A DNA stretch of 64,000 nt, taken from positions 124,001 through 188,000 of the forward strand of contig JAPZLL010000013.1 in NCBI GenBank assembly GCA_036250225.1. The letters run 5' to 3'. Positions within the stretch are counted from its first letter, which is position 1; every line of letters starts with the position of its first letter. Source of the stretch: Cercophora sp. LCS_1 (Eukaryota; Ascomycota; Sordariomycetes; Sordariales; Lasiosphaeriaceae). Made by a program: the position numbers and the translations under genes. A model generated the notes under the pieces. The model did not search any database, had not been told where the DNA came from, and saw only the letters and a program-made list of their open reading frames with translations. Shown one piece after another: positions 1-11,126 of the stretch.

Positions 1-512
1 TCTCGATCCCGACCAATGCGACAGATGATGCTGTCATGGCCAGCTTACGACAACAGTCGTCTATGCCGGAAGAGTCGGAGGGGAAGAAGGTAGATGCCGA
101 GGCTGAGGTGGGTGCGCAGGAGAAGGACTCGCAACCTGTCCTCACGCGTCCTTTTCGCGATCCGGATTGGGAGGTGACCGAGAAGTCTTACATGGAACTT
201 TCCGTTTCCAATCTCAACGCCATCACGAGATCCTACAATTTGATGGCGCCCGAGCTGGCCAAAAAGCCGTACTTCTCGCTGCAGCGCGAACTGGACAGGT
301 GCTTTGCCGAGGTTGCGCCTCAGCTCGCCAACGAGATCAAGGTGCGGGCAGCAGCACCCCCCAAGCACCTGATCGAGCCGCTCGGTCGGGCAAGGGGCGC
401 CCTAGAGATATTCGGGAGCAAAGCGCAAGGCTCTGCTAAGATTTATGACTCGAAGGCGCCACATTACGGTCTGAAGGAGTTTTGGAGAGACATCTGGGGT
501 AACTCCAAGTAG
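1..512 (+). CDS. DUF1992 (DnaJC28-like) protein, C-terminal part, 5' end outside window
   Basis: The frame is open from base 3, upstream of the first ATG at 36, to the stop at 510-512, so this is the 3' part of a gene starting before the window. The recognisable block is the fungal conserved segment NLNAITRSYNLMAPELAKKP (about 56-75 counted from the ATG at 36), with the family-typical C-terminus KIYDSKAPHYGLKEFW. This architecture matches fungal homologues of DNAJC28 (DUF1992), a mitochondrial or Golgi-linked J-protein relative. The DUF1992 core itself would lie upstream and cannot be seen. The Glu/Lys-rich segment at 10-50 looks disordered. No intron signal is evident in the visible part. 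The family call rests on recalled similarity of the C-terminal motif. Confidence 0.8.
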   Translation, partial: SIPTNATDDAVMASLRQQSSMPEESEGKKVDAEAEVGAQEKDSQPVLTRPFRDPDWEVTEKSYMELSVSNLNAITRSYNLMAPELAKKPYFSLQRELDRCFAEVAPQLANEIKVRAAAPPKHLIEPLGRARGALEIFGSKAQGSAKIYDSKAPHYGLKEFWRDIWGNSK

Positions 513-1077
513 CGCCCTCAGTTTTGGCGGCCTCAGAGGGTGTTCGGGGCAGGTCTCCCCCGCACTTGTTGAATGCTGGTCACTGCGCGGAGAACCAAAC
601 TGCGCCGCCCTCCCGGAATTGGGTGGCTTGGGCGAATGGCTTGCATGAGCGCTTCCCGGCGCCCACTCACGATAGTTACCGTCCATGCTTGATGTTTCAG
701 CCTTACCCCGCGAACCCGGACCATTTCCTCGTCCTCTCACTCCAGTCTAGTGAGGCTGAATACCCTCCGAGTTCGATTACGTACAACGTCAATGCAACTG
801 CGAATATGCCTGCGTGGCGTCGGTCAAACAGCCACGGACGCCAATATTGGCATCCGCGGTGCAATGAACACCCAAATGGTGTTGAGCACACTGGCGCGTA
901 CCATGCCGCCGCAACCATGGCGTTTGCGATGCATGCGCTGTGGAATACGACGTCGCTTCAAGGTGTGACTAATTCACACTCTATAAGACTAGAACCCCCT
1001 CGAGATCGATGCTCCATGGGTCCTATAGACAACCCCAACTGTTACATGGTATCTCTTCTTATGTTCTTTGCAGCATC
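513..1077. other. Intergenic region, no gene seen
   Basis: Open frames here (for example 524-1105) overlap, lack fungal codon character and match nothing recognised. The segment contains the terminator of the DUF1992 gene and the promoter of the membrane protein starting at 1078. A possible 5'UTR intron acceptor (ttctttgcag) lies at 1064-1073, just before the ATG. Confidence 0.5.
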
Positions 1078-3030
1078 ATGTGCTTTACAAAGCTCTTGCT
1101 GGTAGGACTGCTGGTGACAATACCTACTTCGTTCGCATCAAGCCTAATAACCCTGAACACACAAGATGACGACTGGAAAAACATCTCTCAGATCGTCGAG
1201 GGTCGACGCAGGGGCAACGATACATTCAAGTATTTCGACCGTGATGTCTGTCTCAACTTTGCCGAGAGGTTGATCCAGGAATCGGTCATCAGACAGGACG
1301 ATCGCAGGATCTTTGCGTTCGATGATGTCTCAAAGAGCCTCCTGAACGAGCCGACAAACATGGCAGTAACCTATAAAGGGTGCGAGTTGATCTGCGGGGG
1401 ACCGACTTACTACGGTATTCATTTCCACCACCTCCTATCACCTTCGATACGGTACGACTAACATGGAATTCAGTGGATTCTGGACCAAGGTTCATGACGT
1501 GGATCCTGCCGAGTAATATGTCTTCTCCCTTGAGTCCGTTCCGCTCTATGCAGGCTAACAGTCAACGCTCTCAGTTGCTCTCCTCCTCACCAACATCGAA
1601 TTGTCCGCCACCGACAAATGGCGATACTTTTCACTAGCCCAAGTCACGGGAGACCCAGTAGACGCCCTCTGGAGTCTAGTTCACAAGCTACAAACCTGGA
1701 ATCGGATACACGACATCTCCCGAGCCAGAATCCGCCCTATTGCCGGAGAAACCCACGACCAACTCATCGCCCGCGCGCGGATAGTAGGGGCCGTCCTCGC
1801 CGGTTTCGAAGAGCTAGTAGGCTCAAAAGCAAACGAAGAATACTACGACCAAATCATCGACGTACTCGGGGCACGGGACGCACGCAACTGGCACCACTGG
1901 GAAAAAGCAGCCCTAGAGCTATCCGACGCAAGGACCGACGCTTTCTCACGTACGACATTTGTCATTGTACTCTACATCCTCCAAGTCCTATCTTCATTTC
2001 TTCCTCAACTGGGAGGTGAGCCACCAACACCACCGGTACGTCAACCCATTCTGTGCTCCTTTCCATTCCCTCCCTGACAAACTTACAGGGCGGCATCATC
2101 GCCTGCGCAATCCTCCTCTCGTATCTAGTCCCAACGGCCATACTCTCTAATTGCATCGGCGCCTTCACCTCCCGCCGCATCCCGTTCGATATCCTCTCCC
2201 GCCTCATTCAATCCACCGCCCCGTCCGGTAATGGCTCCCCACGCACCGCATCCCACCTCATAGGCCCTGAAGTCAATACCTGGCGCACCTACTTCCACGA
2301 ATTCCACTACAAAGGCAGCAATCCAACCTACCGCCCCTCCAAATCCTCCACCTCCACCTCCACCTCCGAATCCTTTCTCACCCCCCTCCTCACCGGCTTG
2401 TTCTGCATCCTCCCCATCCTCGCCGGATTCGCCGCCGCCTTTCCCATCTTCCTATACGCCACGCCCTCAGGTTTCGGCTGTCGCCACATCTGGCTCATCA
2501 TCGTCGTTGGTCTCTGGCTGCTCAGTTTTCTCGCCACAACTTTCATCCACAGCACAAAAATCTCGCCGCACAAAAAATGGTTATGTATCCTCGCTAAAGA
2601 CGTACCCCTCGGCTTCGGGTCACTGTTGATACTAACCCTATCGGCAATGGGCCAATTCAATTCCTGCTCGTGTTGGGGTAGGGTATGGTTTACGGATTAT
2701 GTCAGTATTCCGCTGAATACGACAGCGATATATGCAGACCGGGCGAGGAATTTCTTTCCGAAGATCGTGTGGCCTGTTTTGGGGTTTCAGGCTCTGTTTT
2801 CGGCGGGTGTGGTGGCGTATGGGTGGAGGGGGATTAGGTTGATGCGGTGGAGGGATCGGGTTGCTGAGGGGGTTTGGGAGCGGTTGTTGGAGGAGCCTGG
2901 CCACACTGCCGGAGTGGAAGAAGCGATTCCACTTGTTGAGTTGGATGTCTTTCACCGTTTTGATCGGAGATTTTACCTTATGCTGTGGAAGTACAGAGAA
3001 GGACAAAGACCGACACAGAGGCATGGATAG
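1078..3030 (+). CDS. Polytopic integral membrane protein of unknown function (four exons, 592 aa)
   Basis: Exons read as 1078-1414, 1474-1512, 1575-2035 and 2089-3030. Introns are 59, 62 and 53 nt, each with GT, a CTAAC/CTGAC-like branch site and AG; together they give an unbroken 592-residue frame. The ATG at 1078 is chosen over 1009 because it opens a signal-peptide-like stretch (MCFTKLLLVGLLVTIPTSFA). A lumenal or extracellular segment with cysteines follows, then about seven hydrophobic segments: around the GPRFMTWILP block, FVIVLYILQVLSSFLPQL, IIACAILLSYLVPTAIL, LLTGLFCILPILAGFAAAF, WLIIVVGLWLLSFLATTF, PLGFGSLLILTLSAMG and WPVLGFQALFSAGVVAYG. The GPRhxTWhhP block followed by GDPVDALWSL matches an uncharacterised fungal membrane-protein family I recall; its function is unknown. 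It is convergent with the gene at 3172-8142, leaving only 141 bp between stops. Confidence 0.82.
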
Positions 3031-3171
3031 CAAAGGTAAAGGCAAGGTGCTAATTAGACCCTACGATAGTCTACACGAATCCGAGGCACGGGCAGGCCCA
3101 ACTGCCCGCACCAACCATTTCTACATGTGAGAACTCATACTGATACTCATGCAATCCGAGAAGCCATCATT

Positions 3172-6100
3172 CTAATCCCACTCCATCGGGTCGACTGCAT
3201 TTGTCACGCCCACATCCAGAAACGAACCCTCGCCATTGGCCTCCTCGAACTTGTCCCGATAGCTCCCCCTTGCCCAGGACTTGGCCGCCCCACGCTTCAT
3301 GGAAAGGTGGGTGATAATATTCTGTGCCGCCTCCCGGAACTCCTCCACGCTCCCTCCCTTCCACCTCCCGATCAACAACTCCCTCGTCGCTTTGACAACA
3401 GTATCATCCTTGGGATCTTCGCCATCGCGAACCAACTGCATTGCAAGTCCAACCAGTAGGTGGTCGGCCAACGTCGCGCCAGAATCCTCCACCAGTGCCA
3501 GGGCCACTCTCAAGTAATCCGTCTTACTCAACGAATCTGACATCATGTTCGCCCCGAGAAGATCCCAGTTCGTGTGGTATGGTATCCCACGGTTGACGAG
3601 TCCATACACGAGAACCTTGATTTGCCCTGCAAACGCAGCAATCTCATCCTGAGGAGCCGGCTCCGTGTTGGAGTCGAACTGTGTCGAAGGGAACACCAAC
3701 ATGTAGAGCCGAATCCTAAACTCGTCGGGGAGACGCCGAGGACTGCGGTTGACATTGTTCTGCCACGCAGGCGTGCGAAGAGCCACAACCTTGTCGCAAA
3801 GCTGGGAGATCAGGGGAAGGGCGTTGGCGAGCCAAGACTCCCGTGTGTCTCTGTTTTTAACAGGCATCCGGGACAGCGTGGTGATGATTTGTATGAAGCT
3901 GTCTACCTCGTCTCTATCGAGGTAATATTCTGCCACGGTCGTAATGAAATCCCGGATGAGGGGAACAGTGATTCCTCTCTCTGCCGCCTTTTCCCAAACT
4001 GATGCAGGCATGCGCAGAAGTGCGGCACTGGATTGGACAAAGGTCCCTGGGTTGGAGACGCGACCAAAGACGTTGTCCCAGTGCTGAAGTGCGTGGTGGG
4101 GCACATGTCTCGGATTCGCCTTGAGAGTGTTGTTGATCCTCTCGATTTCGGGCGAAAACAAGCTGACAAGGCAGTATTCCGTGATGGCTTTGAAGACCCA
4201 CGATTCCATCAACTCAAACCGTTCGGCAAGGAAGGGATGAAACAGGTCCGGCAGCAAGGGTACCGCGGGCAGCCACTCGGCGGTCCCGAGCTTATACTTG
4301 CGTAGGAAAACATCAAACCAGCGCCGGTTATTGACCATCGAGAGGTCGAGGAGAGGCCCGATGATTTCGGATTGCCAGCGTTGCTTCCAATGCTCCCCAT
4401 TTTCCTCGTCCTGGACGTACGTTCCAAGCAACAGCTGGTAGACTGGTCGAGACCAGGAGTTCTTGACCTCTGGAAGTTCCCCCGTTGCCCCAATCTCAGC
4501 CCAATCATCTTCCGATATGATCTCTCTCTCGTCCACCGAGGCGGCAATAGGGACAGCGTACTCGGCCAAGATGGACAGAGCCTGGTCTCTGGTATCCCTG
4601 GCGCTCGCGCTGCTGCGAAAGATCTGCACAATGCTCGCGATCACAGCCTCCTTGATGTCGGGATGGGTCGTGTCGGCAAGAATATTGGTGAGGATTGCCA
4701 GAGCATTTCCTGGGCCGATATGCCGCGCACCATTGAGCATCTGGGCGAGCATCTTGACTGTGGTGACCTTGACGTAGGGTGCTTGGACCGTCTCCTCTTC
4801 CCCGGCTGCCTTCCTTTCGGCCTGGGCCCTTAGACGCTCAACAATCAAGTCTGCAATTCCCTGCGAAAACGTGATTGCCTCCGCAGCTGGCAAATCTTCA
4901 AAGAAACCAACGTTGAACAAGTGACGGTGCCACGAACTGTCGCCTTGCCCATCGATGATGATATCCCGAATGATACCAAAAGAATTGGACGGACGCTCAC
5001 CCCTCGAGACTAGGCTCACAACCTCCATCGTCAAGCGGCGGTGGTCCGGCGGTGTCCTTTCCACCTTCCGTAACTTCTGCAGCATCGACAACGCCAGCTG
5101 AAGGAGCAGCTGTGGGGGTACTCGGGCCTGGTACTTCTTCAGGATGTCGAAACACGCCTGGAGGGCGGCAGGATCTCCATCAACGACACCTTCCAGGAAC
5201 TCGTCGGCAAGATATACGGCTGGAAATCGAACATCAAATTCCGACGGGAACGGCCGCATGAGCAGCGAGGCATCGGAGCCAGCTCGGCTGTTGATGGCAA
5301 GCATTGCGGCGGCAATGTGAACATCCTGGGTCTCGCCTGACAAAGGTCGCACATGTGTTCCGCAATCCCAGAATGACGACGAGCTGGGAACCTCCAACGT
5401 CATCTTGTAAGGCAGCGGATAAGGCTCGAAGGCGCGGTTCGAAGACTGCAGCGTCTCCTGTCCCTTGCGCCCGAGTAGGCACTCGAGATACGAAAGGGCC
5501 CCCGGCACCATTCTCTGTGAGCCCTTGACGTTTCGCCAAGTTGGATCCGGAAACCACTCCATGGGTTCAAGCGCGTCATCCACCCGTGGGAAAGCCAAAT
5601 CGGGCTTGCTGACCGGGTTCGGTTTCCGGAAGGCCGACAAGTAGGGAGCAAGAGAATCAAAGATATTGCTTTGCCAGAAGTTGTGAGCCTCATCTTCAGA
5701 CATTCTGCCTCTCCCCAACTCCATCAGTTGGCAACGGACCCGATCGATACGTGCTTGCCGATCGCGGACTTGGCTGCTCCCACCGTTCACGTATATCCAC
5801 ACGCATTCGGAGAAATCGTCGATGAAATGCCCAATCACACCCCTTGTCTCGCCGTCGGTGGGCATTGGAGAGAAGAGCGTAGCCGGGTTGGCAAAAACGA
5901 TATCTTCAGCTCTAGAGGCGACATAGGGCAGTTTGAAGGGGCCCTCTCTGAAGTCGAACTGGCACAGACTGTGTACGGGGAGGCCCGCTGGCAGCGGAGG
6001 TTTTAGGCTCAAAACTGCTGGAGAACGTTTGAGGCGCTCATTCCGCCACAGTTCGTTGCGGATGCATGCAAGATCGTCGAGGAATTTCCAGGCATGGTCT

Positions 6101-8142
6101 CGAAGGCCGTCCAGAGTAAATCTGTCAAGCAGGCCGCGTTGTCTGGCGAAGCCCAGAGGCTCATGCTCTTCTCGAAGAGTGAATTCTTCGGCTGTGTATA
6201 GCATTTCGAGGGTAGGCTTCCAAACAGAGTCATAGACTTGACCGTCTGATAAGCCATGGTGGTCTTGAAATGCGTTGACGAGCTCGAATCGCATTTTGAC
6301 AACATCTGAGGCGAGACTTCCAACCTGAGACCATGTGTATTGCGTGAAGTGTGGCTGCTGGATCCCATCCCCCGCAGCATCCAGGAACTGGAGGATGATT
6401 CTGTTTCCTGCTTTGATCTCTTCTTCAACCTCGGCCACAGATGCAACGGGAAGTCGGGCAGCTGTCGGGATGGCGCACAAGAGGACGATGCCCTCCCTGG
6501 CCTGGAGCAAGTCCAGATAGAGTGTGCTCACCACGTGGTGGTCTCTGTCGAACCGCCGCGCCCAAAGAAGTGTCTTTGAGTACAAGTCAGGGCAGCCAGT
6601 TGCGATACTCAAGAACAGTGCCGACTTGGCCCAGAAGATGCGATCATGAGGCTCGCGGCTCTTATTGGCTTCCGTCGTTCTAAGCTTGATGGCATCCTCG
6701 GCACTTACACGAGCCTCGGAACTCAGAGGGCCCAAGACGCTGAGGAGGAGGTATCGTAGAATGTCAAAGTCGGCGTGGGATTCGCTTGATTTGGCGAGTT
6801 GGGAGAGAACGGTTCTTTCGTATTGGACTTTGCCCCAGTTGCAGTGATGCATGGGTCGAAGAAAAGCCTTATCAGGTCGGGCTTTCGCAAGAAAATCGAG
6901 AAGAGAGAGCGCTTGGGCAGCAGGGAGTTGCCTGAACAAAGCCGCCTCGACGTAGTCGTTTTTCAGAGACTTGGCAAGTGTCTCGTGGTCTTGACCGCCG
7001 ATGGACTCAAGGTCAATACCCCAAGACTGATGAACGCACATTCGAACAAGGTCGTATTTTCTTGAACGAGTGCCCACTAGAAACCCAGCGATTGACGTGA
7101 GATTAGGAATGCTTTCTGGGAGGAGTCGCAGGAGATAAAGCAGGGCGTCTTCGGCATCACGATGCTTCTGACCCGTAGGAGCATAGTTCCACCACTGGAC
7201 CGCGAGTTTGAAGAGCGACCGTAAACGACCTTCACTGTCCTTGTGGCGAGTGATTTCCGGCCATCTCTCCAAACTGGCAATTATTATGGCCCACATCTTG
7301 CTCCGAGCTCCCTCGGGAAGCTTCTGCTTTGCCATTCGGCGTGCCATGTGCAAAAGGAGTTGGTCGAGGAACTCCGCAGGCTTGATGCGAAGACCATTGC
7401 ACTCGGCAACGCGCGTGAGAGTTTTCTTGTGCTCTCGATGCAGCCCCTCTAAGCTCGTGAGCGGCACGATGATTTGATCGGCAATCTCGGCGGGTATGGT
7501 CTGGTCGGGCTCGAGATAAGAGGGATAGTACGGCTTCGGGACGGTCTGTGATTTTATCCAGCCACAGGTCTGTCGCTCCCATCTTTCACGGATCTCATTG
7601 GTGCACCGAGGCAGCAGGTGAAGGTATGATTGCTCGAGAGGCCGTGAGTCTCGGATGTTTCCGTTGAACCCTACGAGAAAACTGAAGAGCTCCGAGATGA
7701 CTTTCTTTCGGCGCTCATTGAAGGCTGTCGAGGTATTGTCTCTGGGGCTCAAAGCCAGAGAGCGACAGAAACGGTCAACCTCGTTGACGCTGAGGATTTG
7801 CAGCAAATTGGCCGTGCCTTCAGCACCACCCAGTGCCTCCCATGTCTCATCGAAACTGGACTCGGAAACCAGCCTGCAACCAAGGCTGGAGAGGGCGGCA
7901 CCCCGCGTTGAAGCGCTGAATGTTTGGGTGAGGGCAGCCTGAGCGACAACAATGTCTTTGTTGACACCGAAATACACAGGGAAGACGGGCTGAACCGAGC
8001 CTGACTCAATTGACAACAGGAGATGCGCTGTCATGGAAGCCGGACCGGTGGAAGTGAGCGTCTCGGCCAAGACCGTCCGGGCTTTACCCAAGGTGCCGCG
8101 ACGGAGGGACTCGTTGAGGCCGGCGAAGCGGTTGGAAGCCAT
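3172..8142 (-). CDS. Very large uncharacterised protein, single exon, 1,656 aa
   Basis: One uninterrupted frame. The first true ATG is at 8142 (MASNRFAGLNESLRRG); the frame is open 69 nt further upstream but only from a TTG codon. There is no signal peptide and no convincing membrane helix, so it is probably cytosolic or nuclear. The composition looks largely alpha-helical, with many Leu/Ala-rich amphipathic stretches, as in HEAT/ARM-like scaffolds. No catalytic motif, zinc finger or low-complexity region stands out. I do not recognise the family, though proteins of this size and character are common as conserved hypotheticals in Sordariomycetes. The HEAT/ARM idea is inference from composition only. 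The gene is real given a 5-kb open frame with normal codon use. Confidence 0.85.
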   Translation of the reverse strand: MASNRFAGLNESLRRGTLGKARTVLAETLTSTGPASMTAHLLLSIESGSVQPVFPVYFGVNKDIVVAQAALTQTFSASTRGAALSSLGCRLVSESSFDETWEALGGAEGTANLLQILSVNEVDRFCRSLALSPRDNTSTAFNERRKKVISELFSFLVGFNGNIRDSRPLEQSYLHLLPRCTNEIRERWERQTCGWIKSQTVPKPYYPSYLEPDQTIPAEIADQIIVPLTSLEGLHREHKKTLTRVAECNGLRIKPAEFLDQLLLHMARRMAKQKLPEGARSKMWAIIIASLERWPEITRHKDSEGRLRSLFKLAVQWWNYAPTGQKHRDAEDALLYLLRLLPESIPNLTSIAGFLVGTRSRKYDLVRMCVHQSWGIDLESIGGQDHETLAKSLKNDYVEAALFRQLPAAQALSLLDFLAKARPDKAFLRPMHHCNWGKVQYERTVLSQLAKSSESHADFDILRYLLLSVLGPLSSEARVSAEDAIKLRTTEANKSREPHDRIFWAKSALFLSIATGCPDLYSKTLLWARRFDRDHHVVSTLYLDLLQAREGIVLLCAIPTAARLPVASVAEVEEEIKAGNRIILQFLDAAGDGIQQPHFTQYTWSQVGSLASDVVKMRFELVNAFQDHHGLSDGQVYDSVWKPTLEMLYTAEEFTLREEHEPLGFARQRGLLDRFTLDGLRDHAWKFLDDLACIRNELWRNERLKRSPAVLSLKPPLPAGLPVHSLCQFDFREGPFKLPYVASRAEDIVFANPATLFSPMPTDGETRGVIGHFIDDFSECVWIYVNGGSSQVRDRQARIDRVRCQLMELGRGRMSEDEAHNFWQSNIFDSLAPYLSAFRKPNPVSKPDLAFPRVDDALEPMEWFPDPTWRNVKGSQRMVPGALSYLECLLGRKGQETLQSSNRAFEPYPLPYKMTLEVPSSSSFWDCGTHVRPLSGETQDVHIAAAMLAINSRAGSDASLLMRPFPSEFDVRFPAVYLADEFLEGVVDGDPAALQACFDILKKYQARVPPQLLLQLALSMLQKLRKVERTPPDHRRLTMEVVSLVSRGERPSNSFGIIRDIIIDGQGDSSWHRHLFNVGFFEDLPAAEAITFSQGIADLIVERLRAQAERKAAGEEETVQAPYVKVTTVKMLAQMLNGARHIGPGNALAILTNILADTTHPDIKEAVIASIVQIFRSSASARDTRDQALSILAEYAVPIAASVDEREIISEDDWAEIGATGELPEVKNSWSRPVYQLLLGTYVQDEENGEHWKQRWQSEIIGPLLDLSMVNNRRWFDVFLRKYKLGTAEWLPAVPLLPDLFHPFLAERFELMESWVFKAITEYCLVSLFSPEIERINNTLKANPRHVPHHALQHWDNVFGRVSNPGTFVQSSAALLRMPASVWEKAAERGITVPLIRDFITTVAEYYLDRDEVDSFIQIITTLSRMPVKNRDTRESWLANALPLISQLCDKVVALRTPAWQNNVNRSPRRLPDEFRIRLYMLVFPSTQFDSNTEPAPQDEIAAFAGQIKVLVYGLVNRGIPYHTNWDLLGANMMSDSLSKTDYLRVALALVEDSGATLADHLLVGLAMQLVRDGEDPKDDTVVKATRELLIGRWKGGSVEEFREAAQNIITHLSMKRGAAKSWARGSYRDKFEEANGEGSFLDVGVTNAVDPMEWD

Positions 8143-9153
8143 TTTGCAGTTGGTTCGACAAGGCAATGTTAGAGGAAGATGCCAAAAAACCAAAGTGCAG
8201 GCTTTTACCAAACAGTCTTTGACATTCGATTAGGAATGAGGGCTGATGACGTTCTTATTTTGGAGAGGTAGGAGTTGAGGACGTGAGGACGGAGGCGGGG
8301 TGCAAAAGCGGTGAGTCAGGCCGTAGCGTATGTTCCTTCCTCCTGAGGACAAACAGGGGTCAACCGTCGGGCTATTTGACCCCACCTCAATAATCAGATA
8401 GAGCAAACTTGTCGACCTCAGCTCATGTTTGCACCCGGGCCATACTATACTGTCGCGCGTGTTTTTAGCCTTTCACTCGGATATTATCTTACCAAGGAAA
8501 CACACCACCAATGACCCTGAGCAGCAGCTCGCAAGTGCCAAGAACACAGCAGCTATAACTGTGCCATCCAAGTCCAACAACAAAGCCGATTCCTCTGAGA
8601 ACATGCTAAAACCGGAGGATCCCTTAAAATAGAGCGAACAAGTATTGGGTCGGCCCCATATTGGCTCAGCTGTGGTGTTCCATTGCTCCCATGATCATCC
8701 ACTGATACGGCAACGCCGCAACATACCCACCGTAGACTTCCCGACTGTGCTTCCGTGACACATTAAACCTTGAGTCACTGCGACCCAGGACAGCCTCAAA
8801 AGCTCGTATTGAAGATGTGGAGGAAGGTGCAGTGTGTTGTTTGATCCCACCGATCCTCATCCGAAGTTCACATTGCGAGACAGCTCTCTCTCTTGAGACG
8901 TCTTGGTACTCCTACAGCTGCAATTTTGCATCACCAAAACTCGAGTTTAAAAAGGAAGGGAAATACTAGTTGCGGCAGGCAAAATTGCTTGCCGTGCCCA
9001 GGAATTAGTCATCGCAGGGTGCTGGCAATTCCTTTGTTTCAAGGATTCTCTGTCAACCGACGCGTTGTCGCAATTCCTTTCGCAGCACATTCCAAACACT
9101 ACAACAATTTTATTCATAAGTTATTGCTCAAAAATCTTCCGCTGCACCTCAGC
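8143..9153. other. Intergenic region between divergent genes, no gene seen
   Basis: This holds the promoter of the large minus-strand gene and the upstream part of the pseudogene starting at 9154. Short open frames (8429-8632, 8666-8860) show no recognisable sequence. The frame of the pseudogene stays open upstream of its ATG to 8893, but nothing family-like is encoded there. Confidence 0.4.
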
Positions 9154-10995
9154 ATGGGCGCCTCTAGTGATGAAGTCAAGATTGCACTGTCTCTCATTGA
9201 GGATACGGGGTTGCCCTATCCTTCGGGCCCCCTGCTCTCGGCCTTTGTCACCAAAGCTTTGAATCCTTCGCCAGCCGCCCGTTACGTGAAGGAAAGACTT
9301 CAGCTTGGAGAGGCCTCATCATTGGTGGACACGTGGACCTACATTGTTGACTCCAGTGAGCAAACCTCCTCGTCCACTCTTGTCCCCTCTAATCAACGCG
9401 TGCGCCTTAGTTACCTTGAATGGGAGGACATGATCGTTACCACCGGACATCACTGAGCAGCAAAAAATTATCCAACGAGATGGAGGCAGATGCTGTATTA
9501 CTGGGAAGCCTGGTACTCTCCTGGATCCTCTCGTCATTATGCCCGTACTTCCCGTTCCCTCGGGGTGGATCACGGAAAGGGTATGACCCGGGTTGAAGAA
9601 GCGGTATGTAACAGAGCTGACAGGCCCAGGACGGAGTCAAGGAAATGCTGGGTGCCTTTTTTGGACCACCCTACCGAGATTGGTGGCTATCTCACGCCAA
9701 GCGTTCCAACTTCGGCTTGCCTTGTACGAGTCATTGGCTGGTCAGGAAGTCTGCCGCCAAGGCATTCGCGCAGGGTCTGGTCAAGCTAGACCGACGGCAG
9801 CCCTCTGTGGTTGAGGTGAGCTTGCCCTACAGGGCAACTTAATCTATCCATGAAAACTCATCTCGCTAACTAACGTTGATAGTACGAAGTTATACATGTT
9901 CTGATTAAACCAGAAGTGCCAATCCAGGTCGACGGTGAATATGCCTTACTGGGGGATCGGTCGCGGCAGGGTATCTTGAAAGTAGACCCCCGGTTCACAG
10001 GGACTCATGCTCGGTTGTGTGAGAGCATTCAGTTCCTCGACATCTCGCGGACACTTTCAGCCACGGCACCGCGCCAACCATCGCGTCTGCAGAGTTCCTG
10101 GGCGAGGGGATATTCGAACACGGTGATGCAGAAGCTTTACACGCTGCTTTGCAACGTCATATTTGGCGCCCTTTTGACGACTTGGCGGATCACACCAAGC
10201 AGGATTCGGTTTGCAGCGCACGGGGTGTTACGACGCCTCGGAAGGCTTTTATACGGAGAAGGACCCGCGAGTGTTCAAAGGCTACCGTTCGGGCTTTACT
10301 TGAAATATCATGGACAATCAGCCGAATCCCGAAACGAGTTCAACGCGCTATGTCTGGTCCGTCAGCACACCTCAATCCCGATCCCTTCGCCGCTTGATAG
10401 AGCGTCTGTACCTAGAGACCAAAGGGACGATTTTTCACCAGTTTACCTTCTCACTACGCGAGTCCCTCTTTGGCGCTGTGTCTATGTGCTATCGGACCGA
10501 GACCGCGACCATGTCACGACACAGCTGAAAGGCTACGTTGGCCAACTCAGAGAGATTGCCTTGGCATCTAGCCCAGACAATCTCATCAGCAACACACTCC
10601 GTGAAGCCTGCAGAGACCACCGAATCGGAATGGCAAATCCCGTTGGGCCATTTCCGGACGAAGTGGCGTTCAGTTAGGTCCTTCGATTCTCTGACGATCC
10701 TGCCCGGAGAGGACACAAAATTGTCTTTACGCATGCGGATCTCAACCCACGGAATATCCTCGTTGACAGAATCACTCGCTCAGACGGGAGTGTCGGTTGG
10801 GAAGTAACTGGAATCGCGGACTGGGAGACTGCCGGGCATTATCCAGAATACTGGGAGTACACCAAGGCTACGTATGAGGGATTCAGATGGCCTGGCCGGT
10901 ATAACAATCTCGTTCACAGCATCTTCCGCGACTTTGGCAATTATTCCAAAGAGTTCGGTGTTGAGAGGCGAAGCTGGGAAGCGGGGGCAAACTGA
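9154..10995 (+). pseudogene. Pseudogene: HNH-like N-terminal region fused to APH/choline-kinase-like phosphotransferase
   Basis: Reconstructed exons are 9154-9355, 9411-9580, 9630-9815 and 9883-10995. Introns of 55, 49 and 67 nt have good GT/branch/AG signals, and the frame sums to 557 codons. The N-terminal half contains the block RDGGRCCITGKPG (HNH-nuclease-like CCxTG context) and GAFFGPPYRDWW. The C-terminal half is an APH fold: LPFGLYLKYHG (ATP-binding lysine strand), LLTTRVP, the catalytic-loop Brenner motif HADLNPRN (around 10,733), and DWE as the metal-binding DxD/DxE. Two in-frame stops interrupt it: TGA at 9431-9433 and TAG at 10675-10677. Each is one C-to-T change from a plausible sense codon (CGA, CAG). 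Homologous domains continue in frame on both sides of each stop. The second stop removes the whole catalytic loop, so the locus is very unlikely to make an active kinase. Also, TTRVP is followed directly by LWRC, where relatives usually have a few more residues. Confidence 0.8.
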
Positions 10996-11126
10996 AACCA
11001 CTTGGCCGCGGCTTGCCCTGCGCCCCGGCGGCTACCTCACCAGCCAGCCAACCTCAACTCTCGATCCTCCTCCGTGTTGGCCACCCAAATCGCAACTCCA
11101 TCAGACACCCTCCAATAACAACAACA

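Noticed and set aside
524..1105. 193-codon plus-strand frame after the DUF1992 gene
   Set aside because: It overlaps the signal-peptide start of the next gene and has no recognisable sequence.
10030..10230. Alternative-frame reading near the middle of the APH pseudogene that might indicate an inserted exon
   Set aside because: The main frame continues into the conserved kinase start without a break, so the other frame is most simply a shadow.
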